A stretch of DNA of 64,000 nucleotides from Sedimentibacter sp. MB31-C6 (GCF_035934735.1 NZ_CP142396.1:1364001-1428000), one strand, 5' to 3'. Shown: positions 39,084 through 48,305, numbered from the stretch's first letter. Notes: generated by a model from the letters alone, not told the origin. Translations and numbers: made by a program.

Positions 39084-40904
39084 GTGTTAAATTTGGAAAG
39101 AGTTAATTTAACTATTAATGGTTTAAAAATAAATGTACCGAAAGAATATACAGTATTGTTAGCAGCAAGAGAAGCCGGAATAGATATACCTACACTTTGC
39201 TATTTAAAAGATATAAATGAAGTAGCAGCTTGTAGAGTTTGTGTTGTTGAAGTTGATATAAATGGTGTTCCAATGAGAAATTTACCTGCTTCATGTGTAC
39301 TGCAGGTTCAAGAAGGTATGAACGTAAGAACAAATACAGCAAGAGTAAGAAACGCAATTAAAATGAACGTAGAGTTAATTTTGGCAAACCATAATAGAGA
39401 ATGTTTAACATGTTTAAGAAATGGTACTTGCGAATTACAAAAACTCTGTAATGAACTTGGTATAGAAGAAATCGAATATCAAGGAGAAAAAAGAGAAGCA
39501 AAAATAGATAAGTTATCTCATTCTATAGTAAGAGATACTACTAAATGTATATTATGCGGAAGATGTGTTAGTACATGTAAAAATGTTCAGGAAATAGGTA
39601 TTTTAGATTTTACAAAGAGAGGATTTAATACAGAGGTAGCACCTGCTTTCGATTATAGTATGAAAGATGTACCTTGTGTTTATTGTGGTCAGTGTATAAA
39701 TGCATGTCCTGTTGCTGCACTTAGGGAAAGAACATATATAGATGACGTTTGGGATGTAATTGATGATCCAAAGAAATATGTTGTTGTACAAACAGCTCCA
39801 GCTGTTAGAGCATCACTAGGAGAAGAATTTGGGTATCCTGTTGGGACAGATATTACAGGAAAAATGGTTGCTGCATTAAAAAGGCTTGGATTTGATAAAG
39901 TGTTTGATACAAACTTCTCAGCTGATTTAACAATAATGGAAGAAGGAACGGAGCTTTTAAACAGAGTAAAAAATGGTGGAAAGTTACCTATGATTACTTC
40001 TTGTTCCCCAGGATGGATTAGATTCTGTGAAATAAATTATCCTGAATTTTTAGAAAATCTTTCTACATGCAAGTCTCCGCAGCAGATGTTTGGTGCAATA
40101 TTAAAGACATACTATGCAGAAAAAGCTGGCATTGATCCTAAGGATATAGTTTGTGTATCAGTTATGCCTTGTACTTCTAAGAAAACAGAAGCTAACAGAC
40201 CTGAAATGGAGGTAGATGGCATAAGGGATGTTGATATATCATTAACTACTAGAGAACTTGGTGATATGATAAAACAAGGAAGAATTGATTTTACAAAATT
40301 GCCTGATGAGCATCCTGACAATATTTTAGGTGAGTATTCTGGCGCAGGGGCAATATTCGGAGCTACTGGTGGAGTTATGGAAGCTGCTCTTAGAACAGTT
40401 GCAGATATTTTAACAGGTAAGGATTTAAAAGAAATTGATTATCAAGTTGTAAGAGGTTTAGACGGTGTAAAAGAAGCTTCGGTTATTTTACCTATAGATG
40501 GAAAGGAAACAGAGGTGAAGGTTGCTGTAGCTCATGGAACATCAAATGCAGCTAAAGTTTTAGAAGCAGTAAAATCTGGCGAAAAAGAATATCACTTTAT
40601 TGAGATTATGGCTTGTCCAGGAGGCTGTGTACATGGAGGAGGTCAATCTCATGTATCAGCTAAATCAAGATTAGATATTAATCCAAAAATGAGCAGAGCA
40701 AATGCTCTTTATGAGCTTGATAAATCACTACCTCTTAGAAAATCTCATAAAAATCCTGAAGTTGTGAAACTTTATGAAGAATATTTGAAAGAACCAAATA
40801 GTCACTTATCACATAAACTTCTTCATACTCAATATAAAAAAATTGAAGTATATCAAGTTGATCAACAAGAGGAATTAGATAGATTATTTGAGAAACTTAA
40901 ATAG
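39084..40904 (+). CDS. hndD: [FeFe]-hydrogenase catalytic subunit
   Basis: A 606-residue H-cluster protein. In order: plant-type [2Fe-2S] domain (CYLKD...CRVCVVEV), His-Cys [4Fe-4S] site (HNRECLTCLRNGTCELQ), two [4Fe-4S] clusters (CILCGRCVSTC; CVYCGQCINAC), H-cluster domain with MPCTSKKTE, FGATGGVMEAALR and MACPGGCVHGGGQ, and the C-terminal small-subunit-like tail. The first H-cluster motif reads TSCSPGW (residues 305-311) instead of the textbook TSCCPxW. No maturation genes (hydE/F/G) are in the window. Ends at a strong terminator. Confidence 0.95.
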   Translation: MLNLERVNLTINGLKINVPKEYTVLLAAREAGIDIPTLCYLKDINEVAACRVCVVEVDINGVPMRNLPASCVLQVQEGMNVRTNTARVRNAIKMNVELILANHNRECLTCLRNGTCELQKLCNELGIEEIEYQGEKREAKIDKLSHSIVRDTTKCILCGRCVSTCKNVQEIGILDFTKRGFNTEVAPAFDYSMKDVPCVYCGQCINACPVAALRERTYIDDVWDVIDDPKKYVVVQTAPAVRASLGEEFGYPVGTDITGKMVAALKRLGFDKVFDTNFSADLTIMEEGTELLNRVKNGGKLPMITSCSPGWIRFCEINYPEFLENLSTCKSPQQMFGAILKTYYAEKAGIDPKDIVCVSVMPCTSKKTEANRPEMEVDGIRDVDISLTTRELGDMIKQGRIDFTKLPDEHPDNILGEYSGAGAIFGATGGVMEAALRTVADILTGKDLKEIDYQVVRGLDGVKEASVILPIDGKETEVKVAVAHGTSNAAKVLEAVKSGEKEYHFIEIMACPGGCVHGGGQSHVSAKSRLDINPKMSRANALYELDKSLPLRKSHKNPEVVKLYEEYLKEPNSHLSHKLLHTQYKKIEVYQVDQQEELDRLFEKLK

Positions 40905-40906
40905 AA

Positions 40907-40936
40907 AAATACCGGCTAATGCCGGTATTTTTTTTA
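40907..40936. terminator. Terminator after hndD
   Basis: AAATACCGGC (40907-40916), loop TAAT, GCCGGTATTT (40921-40930), then six more T. The minus-strand HAD gene ends at 40937, so it may serve both. Confidence 0.92.
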
Positions 40937-41596
40937 TTAATTATTAATAATTATATCTTTAAGTTCCTTTACAGAAGAGGCGATATAATCTGCTCCTTCC
41001 TGTTTTAAAAGAGATTTCGATCTATAACCCCATAAAACTCCAATTGATTTAATATTGGCGTTTCTAGCCGTACTAATGTCTATTTCCGTATCACCAATAT
41101 AAACACAATCACTTTTTTTCAGCTTTATCATATCAATTATATCTAATAAAGTATCTGGATTAGGTTTTGCTTTATAACCATCTCTAAGACCATATGTTAC
41201 CTTTACTTTGTTCTTAAAAATATTATCTACTAAAGTTTTTGTAAAGTCATCTGGTTTATTAGATAATATAGCTGTAACAATATTATTTTTTTCCAATTCT
41301 TCTAAAAGTTCAATAATTTCGTTAAAAGGCTTTGTATTATCAAGCATATGTTCTTTATAATAAGTATTAAAATAATTTAAAAATTGATTAATAATTTCTT
41401 CTTTATTTATGCTGAAGTATTTTTCAACTATACTTTTTACCATATAATATCTTCCATTACCAAGAAGTAATTTGTAGTTTTGTGAATCAACATATGGTAA
41501 GTTAAATTTTGATAATGCAAAATTGCAAGCATTTTCAAGGTCCTTTACAGAGTCCAGTAAAGTACCATCTAAATCAAATATAGCAGCCTTAAACAT
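40937..41596 (-). CDS. HAD-family phosphatase (phosphoglycolate phosphatase-like)
   Basis: A 219-residue HAD hydrolase, Gph/PpaX-like. Motif I is FDLDGTLLDSV, motif II ILSNKP, motif III Lys near KAKPNP and motif IV YIGDTEIDISTARNA. A helical cap lies between motifs I and II. Substrate is uncertain; 2-phosphoglycolate or pyrophosphate hydrolysis are usual for this branch. It is head-on to replication and stands alone. Confidence 0.85.
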   Translation of the reverse strand: MFKAAIFDLDGTLLDSVKDLENACNFALSKFNLPYVDSQNYKLLLGNGRYYMVKSIVEKYFSINKEEIINQFLNYFNTYYKEHMLDNTKPFNEIIELLEELEKNNIVTAILSNKPDDFTKTLVDNIFKNKVKVTYGLRDGYKAKPNPDTLLDIIDMIKLKKSDCVYIGDTEIDISTARNANIKSIGVLWGYRSKSLLKQEGADYIASSVKELKDIIINN

Positions 41597-41709
41597 GTAT
41601 GCCTCCTATTTTTTTAATAATAATATACTACCATAAATTTCATAGAAATGGTATAATATATTTAAAAATTGTTAGTTCATTCAATAAAATTTGAATAAAG
41701 GTGAATAAG

Positions 41710-42990
41710 ATGTTACTTATAAAAAATGGTAGAGTTATTGATCCAAAATCAAAAAGAGATGAATTTTTAGATTTATTGATAGATGGAAATATAATTAAGA
41801 AGTTAGAAAAGAAAATAGATTATTGTAGTAGCAATTGTAATGTTATCGATGCCAAAGGAAAAATTGTATCCCCAGGCTTTATTGATGTACATGTCCATTT
41901 TAGGGACCCTGGTTTTACATATAAAGAGGACATTCAGACAGGTTCTATGGCTGCAGCAAGAGGGGGGTATACAACTGTTATTTGTATGGCAAATACAAAT
42001 CCAATAGTTGATAATATAGACACTTTGAAGTATATTATAAAAGAATGTGAAAAATCTCCAATCAATGTTTATCAGACTGCTTCTATAACAGAGAAATTAA
42101 AAGGAAAAAATATTGTTGATATGGAGTTGTTAAAACATAATGGTGCAATAGGATTTACTGATGACGGTGTTCCAATATTGGATAGTAAGATAGCTATTAA
42201 ATCAATGGAAATAGCGAAAGAATTGAATTTACCTTTGAGTTTTCATGAAGAAGATCCAAATTTAATTGGTCTTGCAGGAATAAACGATGGGTCTATTTCT
42301 AAAAAAATGGGTATTAATGGTGCATCTAATTTAGCTGAAGATGTTATGGTCGCTAGAGACTGTGTACTAGCCCTTGAAACTAAAGCAAAAGTTAATATTC
42401 AACATATAAGTTCTGGTAATTCAGTTGATATTATTAGGAATGCAAAGGCTAAAGGAGCAAATATAACTGCTGAGGTTTCTCCACACCATTTTTCATTAAC
42501 AGAAGATGCAGTGTTATTATATGGGACAAATGCAAAAATGAACCCTCCATTGAGAACTGAGTATGATAGAATGAAATTAATTGAGGGTATAAAAGATGAT
42601 ACCATTGATATAATTGCAACAGATCATGCACCTCATTCCGAAGAAGAGAAAAAAAGAGAATTTGCAAAGGCTCCAAGCGGGATAATTGGACTTGAAACAT
42701 CGTTAGCTCTTGGAATAACAAATTTAGTCAATAAAAATCATATTAGTTTATCAAAACTTATTGAGAAAATTACAATAAATCCCGCTTTGCTGTATAATCT
42801 TGATTTAGGATATATAGATGTAGGATCTAAAGCTGATATTGTAATTTTTGATCCAATAGAAAAATGGGTAGTTAAGAAATTTTATTCTAAGTCATCAAAT
42901 ACTCCGTTTATTGGTCAAGAATTGTTTGGTAAAGTAAAATTCACCATATGCAATGGTAAAATAATATATCAAGATGATTCTTCATCTTAA
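41710..42990 (+). CDS. pyrC: Dihydroorotase
   Basis: A 426-residue type I dihydroorotase that closes carbamoyl-aspartate to dihydroorotate. Metal ligands are in DVHVHFRDPGF, and the catalytic Asp motif is ATDHAPHSEEEK; the carboxylated lysine is replaced by Asp (TDDGV), as in other class I enzymes. I use the ATG at 41710 after AAAGGTG; a GTG at 41701 overlaps that site. It is separate from the main pyr cluster 5.7 kb away, and I see no PyrR site before it. Confidence 0.95.
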   Translation: MLLIKNGRVIDPKSKRDEFLDLLIDGNIIKKLEKKIDYCSSNCNVIDAKGKIVSPGFIDVHVHFRDPGFTYKEDIQTGSMAAARGGYTTVICMANTNPIVDNIDTLKYIIKECEKSPINVYQTASITEKLKGKNIVDMELLKHNGAIGFTDDGVPILDSKIAIKSMEIAKELNLPLSFHEEDPNLIGLAGINDGSISKKMGINGASNLAEDVMVARDCVLALETKAKVNIQHISSGNSVDIIRNAKAKGANITAEVSPHHFSLTEDAVLLYGTNAKMNPPLRTEYDRMKLIEGIKDDTIDIIATDHAPHSEEEKKREFAKAPSGIIGLETSLALGITNLVNKNHISLSKLIEKITINPALLYNLDLGYIDVGSKADIVIFDPIEKWVVKKFYSKSSNTPFIGQELFGKVKFTICNGKIIYQDDSSS

Positions 42991-43085
42991 TCTCTTTATA
43001 TAAGATAGAAGTAGTTAATAAAAATAAAATAAACAAAGAGTAGGTAGAACATATAATATAATATAAATTAAAAGTAGGTGATTTA

Positions 43086-44225
43086 ATGATTTATTTAGAT
43101 AATGCTGCTACAACTTTTACAAAGCCAAAATCAGTATATCAAAATGTGATGAAAGCTATGAAAAGCTATGGAGCTAATCCTGGAAGAGGAAGCCACGGAA
43201 TGGCTATAGAAGGAGCAAAGGTAATTTATGAAACTAGGGAACTATTAGCTAAGCTTTTCAAATTAGATGATCCTATGAAAGTTATATTTACCTTTAATGC
43301 AACAGATGGTCTTAATTTAGCAATTAAAGGAATATTGAAATCAGGTGATCATGTTATAGCTACAGAAATGGATCATAATTCTGTTTTAAGGCCAATAAAG
43401 GAACTTGAATTAAAGGGAGTAGAAAACACTATAGTGACATGCTCTGAAGATGGAAGTATTAGGGTAGAAGATATTGTAAAAGCAATTAAAAGTAATACAA
43501 AATTAATTGTAACCACACATGTTTCAAATTTAACGGGAACAATTTTTCCAATTGAAGCAATTGGAAAAATATGTAAATCAAAAAATATAACATATTTGGT
43601 TGATGCTGCTCAAAGTGCAGGAGTACTTGATATTGATGTAAACAAACAAAATATAGACATATTATCAGTACCGGGTCATAAAGGATTACTAGGACCACAG
43701 GGTACGGGTGCCCTGTTAATAAATAGTGAAATAGAAATAGATTATTATAAGGTAGGTGGAACTGGAAGTGAGTCAAGTAATTTAAGACAGCCAAATTTTT
43801 ATCCTGATAAATTTGAAGCAGGTACACCGAACTTGCCAGGAGTAGCTGGGTTAAATGCAGGAGTTAAGTATATTCTAGACAGAGGCACAGATTCGATTTT
43901 AAACCACGAAAAAAGTCTTTTAGACCTATTCATCACAGAAGTAGAAAAGAACCCTAAAATCAAAATATATGGCCCGAAAAGAATAGAACATCGATGTGGC
44001 GTTGTTCCGATTAACATTTTAGATATAGATTCTTCAGAAGTTGCATATTTATTAGATACAGAATATAATATAGCTGTTAGACCAGGACTTCATTGTGCAC
44101 CATTGGCGCATAAGGCAATAGGAACTGAAAAAATAGGAGCTGTAAGATTTAGTGTTGGTCCTTTTAATAAAAACAATGACATTAAGCTTGCTATAAAAGC
44201 ATTAAACGAAATATCAATGCAATAA
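43086..44225 (+). CDS. Cysteine desulfurase family aminotransferase (selenium-associated type)
   Basis: A 379-residue class V PLP enzyme. The N-terminus is IYLDNAATTFTKP, the PLP lysine is in VPGHKGLLGPQG, and the active-site Cys loop is RPGLHCAPLAHKAIG. It resembles the EF2568-type subfamily that often accompanies YedF and selenium-dependent molybdenum hydroxylases. YedF is encoded 2 kb downstream here, which supports sulfur or selenium mobilisation. The exact acceptor is unknown. Confidence 0.85.
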   Translation: MIYLDNAATTFTKPKSVYQNVMKAMKSYGANPGRGSHGMAIEGAKVIYETRELLAKLFKLDDPMKVIFTFNATDGLNLAIKGILKSGDHVIATEMDHNSVLRPIKELELKGVENTIVTCSEDGSIRVEDIVKAIKSNTKLIVTTHVSNLTGTIFPIEAIGKICKSKNITYLVDAAQSAGVLDIDVNKQNIDILSVPGHKGLLGPQGTGALLINSEIEIDYYKVGGTGSESSNLRQPNFYPDKFEAGTPNLPGVAGLNAGVKYILDRGTDSILNHEKSLLDLFITEVEKNPKIKIYGPKRIEHRCGVVPINILDIDSSEVAYLLDTEYNIAVRPGLHCAPLAHKAIGTEKIGAVRFSVGPFNKNNDIKLAIKALNEISMQ

Positions 44226-44248
44226 ATATTAAATAGGGCGATTCATAT

Positions 44249-44301
44249 TGTAGGGTATGCATTGTATGCATGCCACGGGACGCATAAATGTGTCCCCTAC
44301 A
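44249..44301. repeat. Complete palindromic intergenic element
   Basis: Fifty-three bases from TGTAGGG to CCCTACA with two internal hairpins, GGTATGCAT/ATGCATGCC and GGGACGCAT/ATGTGTCCC, each with a G-U wobble. Same architecture as 1031-1084. It lies 23 bp after the desulfurase stop. Confidence 0.8.
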
Positions 44302-44331
44302 GTTTAGGTTCCCATTATAATAAGGAGAAAT

Positions 44332-45399
44332 ATGAAGCGATTAATATTATTTTTTATTGTTATAATTATTGTTGTCAGTATTTTCATTTTAACAAAAGGA
44401 GGAGATTTTATTATAGATCTCCAAGAAAATAAAAAATATAAAATCGAAGATATTGAGAATGTAAATATTAATTCCTTAGAAGACATTAGATTTTTTGATA
44501 AAGGCATTTTAACTTTTAATAATCAAAAAATTATTTACTATGATTTTAATGGTAAAATATTATGGGAGAATAAAAACAATGTTTTTACTAATGAAGTTTA
44601 TGTAACTGATAAATATATTTTTAGAAGATTAGATAATAGTATTGAAATAATTAATGGAAATAATGTAACTTTAGGCATTATTGAGTTCACAGGAGAAATT
44701 GTTAGTGTTTCACGTGAAAACGATAAAACTTTTGTTGTTTCTAGAATAAAAGATGGCCAAAATTCACTTTACGTTTTAGATGAAAATAATGAAGTAGTAG
44801 TTAAAGATAAACATTTCAATAACGCTATAACAGGGGTATCGTTAAGTGATAAATCAGAAGGATATGCCCTAACTACATTAGATTTTAATAATGATACACC
44901 TATCAATACAATATTATTTAATTTGCTAGATGATGTAGAATTGTGGAATTTTGAAATTAAGAATGAGGTTATTTTAGAAATATCAATAGTAAATAATAAT
45001 GTTATATTATTAGGTTCAGAAAATATATACTACTACAACAATAATGGAAAGCTAATGTGGAAAAATAGTGTATATAATAAAATAGTTTCGTTTGAAATAG
45101 ACAAAATTGAAAAAAGAATATATATATTATATGAACAAGATGAAAAACTAGAGATGATTTCTTATAATTTTGAAGGAAAGGTAATGGAATTGTATAGCAT
45201 ATCAGAAAATGTATATAATATCAAATTATTTGATTCTAAAATATTTGGTTATGATAATCATAAAGTATACTTGTTTCATGATAGTAAAACAGATAAATTA
45301 TATGAGAATATGGACGGAAACATTATAAATTTAAAAGTAGATAATAATTATATATATATTATTTTAAATGACGAGATAATAAAAGGGAAAATCAAGTAG
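44332..45399 (+). CDS. DUF5711-like membrane-anchored beta-propeller protein
   Basis: A 355-residue protein with one N-terminal membrane segment (residues 3-21) and no lipobox, then an extracytoplasmic region of repeated beta blades: YYDFNGKILWEN, YYYNNNGKLMWKN, ISYNFEGKVMELYS, as in PQQ-like propellers. I know no experimentally defined function. Its neighbours are CvpA and YedF. A parS-like site lies in its coding sequence (44706). Confidence 0.7.
   Translation: MKRLILFFIVIIIVVSIFILTKGGDFIIDLQENKKYKIEDIENVNINSLEDIRFFDKGILTFNNQKIIYYDFNGKILWENKNNVFTNEVYVTDKYIFRRLDNSIEIINGNNVTLGIIEFTGEIVSVSRENDKTFVVSRIKDGQNSLYVLDENNEVVVKDKHFNNAITGVSLSDKSEGYALTTLDFNNDTPINTILFNLLDDVELWNFEIKNEVILEISIVNNNVILLGSENIYYYNNNGKLMWKNSVYNKIVSFEIDKIEKRIYILYEQDEKLEMISYNFEGKVMELYSISENVYNIKLFDSKIFGYDNHKVYLFHDSKTDKLYENMDGNIINLKVDNNYIYIILNDEIIKGKIK
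44706..44721. promoter_or_regulatory. Candidate parS site (ParB binding)
   Basis: TGTTTCACGTGAAAAC matches 14 of 16 positions of the conserved bacterial parS TGTTTCACGTGAAACA; the palindromic core TTTCACGTGAAA is perfect. It is 18 kb to the right of the origin, within the DUF5711-like gene, where parS sites are commonly coding. Confidence 0.75.
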
Positions 45400-45457
45400 T
45401 AAGGAAATTATCAAAACTTAATAAGAAATTAATACTAAAGAAAAAGAGGAGGAATGT

Positions 45458-46150
45458 ATGAATTTTATCGATATTATAATAATTATTTTTGTAGGTTGTT
45501 CTTGTTTTCAAGGATATAGAAGAGGTTTTATTAAAACACTTTTTGATACAATAGGATTAATTGTAGCTTTTTTTCTTAGTAAAGAGTTTTACTATTTAGT
45601 AGAAGAATTTCTTTTGACTAGTACTAAACTTTACGATAAAGTACATAATTTTTTTGATGCGAAATCTGAAAAATTTTACGATATTTTTAATAACGGATCT
45701 AATAATATAGTACAAGCCTTCGAAGATATCTTAAAGCTTCCTGTTGAAATGCAAAATTTGCTAAGTAATATTTTCAATTCGGGGAATACTGGAAATGTAG
45801 ATTCATATTCAGTATTTGTAGATAGTATAAGCACCATTTTGGTTAGGACAATAAGTTTTTTGATTACTTTTTTAATTATTTATATAATACTTGTAATCTT
45901 ATCGAATATTATTAATACTATATTCAAACTTCCAGTTCTAAATTTAACAAACAGGGTTTTTGGAGGTATTACGGGAGTATTAAAAAGTATAGTAGTATTA
46001 TATTTAATTTTTGCACTTTCATCACCACTGATTGGCTTTATGCAAGATAGTAACCTTGCACAAAGTATAATAAAGTCTGAATCAAGTAAAATATTTTATG
46101 ATAATAATATAATATTGAATTATTTATCTTACAAGGGTTTTTATCAATAA
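45458..46150 (+). CDS. CvpA family membrane protein
   Basis: A 230-residue protein with about four membrane segments. The CvpA start pattern is present: FIDIIIIIFVGCSCFQGYRRGFIKTLFDTIGLIVAFFLSK (split by a short polar turn). A polar loop (residues 60-120) may be extracytoplasmic. CvpA proteins are linked to envelope integrity or colicin V production; the molecular role is unclear. GGAGGA site before the ATG. Confidence 0.8.
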   Translation: MNFIDIIIIIFVGCSCFQGYRRGFIKTLFDTIGLIVAFFLSKEFYYLVEEFLLTSTKLYDKVHNFFDAKSEKFYDIFNNGSNNIVQAFEDILKLPVEMQNLLSNIFNSGNTGNVDSYSVFVDSISTILVRTISFLITFLIIYIILVILSNIINTIFKLPVLNLTNRVFGGITGVLKSIVVLYLIFALSSPLIGFMQDSNLAQSIIKSESSKIFYDNNIILNYLSYKGFYQ

Positions 46151-46195
46151 ATAGTACAAAGAGTCAGTATTAATATAATTATATAGGAGGAATTT

Positions 46196-46783
46196 ATGAA
46201 GACAATAGATGCGAGAGGAAAATCATGTCCACTACCAGTAATATTAACTAAGAAAGAAATAGATGCAGGTGAAAACAATATTATTACAATTGTAGATAAT
46301 GAAACTGCAAAGTTAAATGTTGGGAAATTGGCATCAAAATTTGCATATAACACAAAATTAGAAGAGAAAAACGATGGAATATATATTGAACTGTTCAAAG
46401 AAACAAATGTCGATAAGGATATAGAAATAGTTGATAATTCAACGAAAATAAACAGTTGTATTGTGTTAGGCTCAGATAAATTAGGAAAAGGCTCTGAGGA
46501 ACTTGGAAATATTCTTATGAAAAGTTTCATTTATACAATAACAGAAACAAAACCATACCCTAATTTTATGGTATTTTTGAACAGTGGAGTAAAATTAACA
46601 ACAAAAGGTTCTGAAGTAATTGAAGATTTAAAAAAGCTCGTAGAAGAAGGAGTTAAAATTGTTTCATGTGGAACATGTTTGGATTTCTTTGAAATTAAAG
46701 GCAATTTAGAGGTTGGTGAAATTTCCAATATGTATGATATAGTAGAAATGATAAATAATTCTGACAACACAATAACAGTATAA
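46196..46783 (+). CDS. yedF: Sulfurtransferase-like selenium metabolism protein YedF
   Basis: A 195-residue fusion. An N-terminal TusA/SirA domain has DARGKSCPLPVILTKKEI, with the CPxP active Cys intact. A C-terminal DsrE-like domain has KPYPNFMVFLNSGVKL and a Cys pair region VSCGTCLDFF. This combination is the YedF family, which co-occurs with selenium donor genes. No selD is in the window. It forms a run with CvpA (46 bp gap) and DUF951 (13 bp gap). Confidence 0.9.
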   Translation: MKTIDARGKSCPLPVILTKKEIDAGENNIITIVDNETAKLNVGKLASKFAYNTKLEEKNDGIYIELFKETNVDKDIEIVDNSTKINSCIVLGSDKLGKGSEELGNILMKSFIYTITETKPYPNFMVFLNSGVKLTTKGSEVIEDLKKLVEEGVKIVSCGTCLDFFEIKGNLEVGEISNMYDIVEMINNSDNTITV

Positions 46784-46795
46784 AGGAGGGGTATT

Positions 46796-47002
46796 ATGCC
46801 TATGAAATTAAATGTAGGGGATATTGTCAAACTTAAGAAAAAACATCCTTGTGGTGGATATGAATGGGAAATTTTAAGAATAGGAGCCGATTTTAGGATA
46901 AAGTGTAATACATGTGAAAGGCAAGTGTGGCTTCCACGAAAGGAAGTTGAGAGAAGAATTACAAAAATAGTTAGTTCTATAGAAACTGAAGAAGAAAAAT
47001 AA
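46796..47002 (+). CDS. DUF951 family small protein
   Basis: A 68-residue protein with the family pattern GDIVKLKKKHPCGGYEWEIL and IKCNTCERQVWLPRKEVE. Three cysteines (HPCGG, CNTC) suggest a zinc site. Function unknown; it resembles small translation-associated folds. AGGAGG site precedes the ATG. Confidence 0.9.
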   Translation: MPMKLNVGDIVKLKKKHPCGGYEWEILRIGADFRIKCNTCERQVWLPRKEVERRITKIVSSIETEEEK

Positions 47003-47016
47003 TTGTACGGTAAGCT

Positions 47017-47155
47017 TGTATGCATACCAAGGTGGACAAGACATATTGTCTAATCGTGTTGTTTTGGTCGTCGCGAGATGCATACAATGCGTCCCCTACA
47101 GTGTTATATTTGAATGACTATATATTATTGTAGGGTATGCATTATATGCATACCG
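47017..47155. repeat. Broken copies of the palindromic repeat before the pyr leader
   Basis: Three pieces: TTGTATGCATACC (47017-47029, end of a left hairpin), GTCGCGAGATGCATACAATGC...CCCTACA (about 47070-47100, right half) and TGTAGGGTATGCAT...ATGCATACC (47129-47154, complete left hairpin). They begin 15 bp after the DUF951 stop. The order suggests remnants of two elements. Confidence 0.65.
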
Positions 47156-47208
47156 AATGAGAAGATTATATTAAAATAAATATTTAATCAATAAAAAAGA
47201 AATAAGTA

Positions 47209-47237
47209 TTGACATGTATAATAAAATATACTATCAT
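47209..47237 (+). promoter_or_regulatory. pyrB operon promoter
   Basis: TTGACA (47209-47214), 17-bp spacer, TATCAT (47232-47237). The transcript would have a leader of about 135 bases before pyrB. Confidence 0.75.
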
Positions 47238-47252
47238 AGTTTAGAAAGAATA

Positions 47253-47283
47253 CCTTTAAACTTGCACAGAGAGGCACGGAAGG
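47253..47283 (+). promoter_or_regulatory. PyrR-binding-loop-like element 1
   Basis: CCTT...GCACAGAGAGGCAC...AAGG. The core CAGAGAGGC matches the loop of PyrR anti-antiterminators, flanked by short complementary arms. It lies upstream of the leader terminator, the normal position for PyrR attenuation. Confidence 0.6.
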
Positions 47284-47307
47284 ATTAATAACTGATAAAT
47301 TGTTTTT

Positions 47308-47338
47308 TCTTCTTTGTCATGCAATGAAGATTTTTTTT
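47308..47338 (+). terminator. pyr leader terminator
   Basis: TCTTC-T-TTG (47308-47316), loop TCATG, CAA-T-GAAGA (47322-47330), followed by eight T. It sits between the promoter and pyrB, so it must be an attenuator. Confidence 0.8.
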
Positions 47339-47350
47339 ATACTTTAAAAT

Positions 47351-47364
47351 AGTCCAGAGAGGCT
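47351..47364 (+). promoter_or_regulatory. PyrR-binding loop 2 next to the pyrB ribosome site
   Basis: AGTCCAGAGAGGCT is an exact fit to the PyrR RNA consensus ARUCCNGNGAGGYU. It lies downstream of the terminator and directly before the AAAAAGGAGG site of pyrB, so it could block translation rather than transcription. Confidence 0.8.
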
Positions 47365-47378
47365 AAAAAGGAGGAACT

Positions 47379-48305
47379 ATGTTAAAAGGAAGAAGTTTAA
47401 TAGAACCAAAGGATTTATCAGTAGAAGAATTAGATGAAGTACTTGATTTGGCAGATGAGATTATCACCAATCCAATTGCATTTGCAGATGCTTGTAAAGG
47501 AAAAGTTTTAGCAACATTATTTTACGAGCCAAGTACAAGAACAAGATTAAGTTTCGAATCTGCAATGTTAAGACTCGGAGGTAGTATAATGGGTTTTTCA
47601 TCAGCAAATTCAAGTTCTGCTGCAAAAGGAGAAAGTGTTGCGGATACTATTAGAACAATAGCTTGTTACGCAGATATAGCAGCAATGAGGCATCCAAAAG
47701 AAGGAGCTCCAATGATAGCAGCAATGAGTACTGATATGCCAGTTATAAATGCAGGAGATGGAGGGCATCAACATCCAACACAAACTTTAACAGATTTATT
47801 AACAATAAGATCATTAAAAGGAAGATTAGATAATTTTTTGATTGGGCTTTGTGGTGATTTAAAGTTTGGGCGCACGGTTCATTCTCTTATTAAAGCATTA
47901 TCAAGATATAATAATATAAAATTTATTTTGATTTCTCCAGAAGAATTGAAAATTCCAGAATATATTAGAGAAGAAATTTTAGTTAAGAATAATATTGAGT
48001 TTGAGGAAGTAGAAAGATTAGAATATGTAATAGAAAAACTTGATGTACTTTATATGACTAGAGTGCAAAAAGAAAGATTTTTCAATGAAGCTGATTATAT
48101 AAGATTAAAAGATAGTTATATATTAAATATGGAAAAATTAGAAAAAGCTAAAAAAGATATGACTATTCTTCACCCTTTGCCAAGAGTAAATGAAATTTCT
48201 GTAGAAGTTGATAATGATCCAAGAGCATGTTATTTTAAGCAAGCTAAGTATGGAATGTTCGTTAGAATGGCATTAATAATGAAATTATTGGGGGTGGAAA
48301 TATAA
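47379..48305 (+). CDS. pyrB: Aspartate carbamoyltransferase catalytic subunit
   Basis: A 308-residue catalytic chain. The carbamoyl phosphate motif is [16 protein letters not shown] and the second signature is [23 protein letters not shown] is near the C-terminus. It forms the regulated dodecamer with PyrI, whose gene overlaps its stop by one base. First gene of the pyr run, behind a PyrR-type leader. Confidence 0.98.
   Translation: MLKGRSLIEPKDLSVEELDEVLDLADEIITNPIAFADACKGKVLATLFYEPSTRTRLSFESAMLRLGGSIMGFSSANSSSAAKGESVADTIRTIACYADIAAMRHPKEGAPMIAAMSTDMPVINAGDGGHQHPTQTLTDLLTIRSLKGRLDNFLIGLCGDLKFGRTVHSLIKALSRYNNIKFILISPEELKIPEYIREEILVKNNIEFEEVERLEYVIEKLDVLYMTRVQKERFFNEADYIRLKDSYILNMEKLEKAKKDMTILHPLPRVNEISVEVDNDPRACYFKQAKYGMFVRMALIMKLLGVEI

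Noticed and set aside
46531-47025. Minus-strand open frame opposite yedF/DUF951
   Set aside because: It covers two recognised genes on the plus strand and shows no family pattern.
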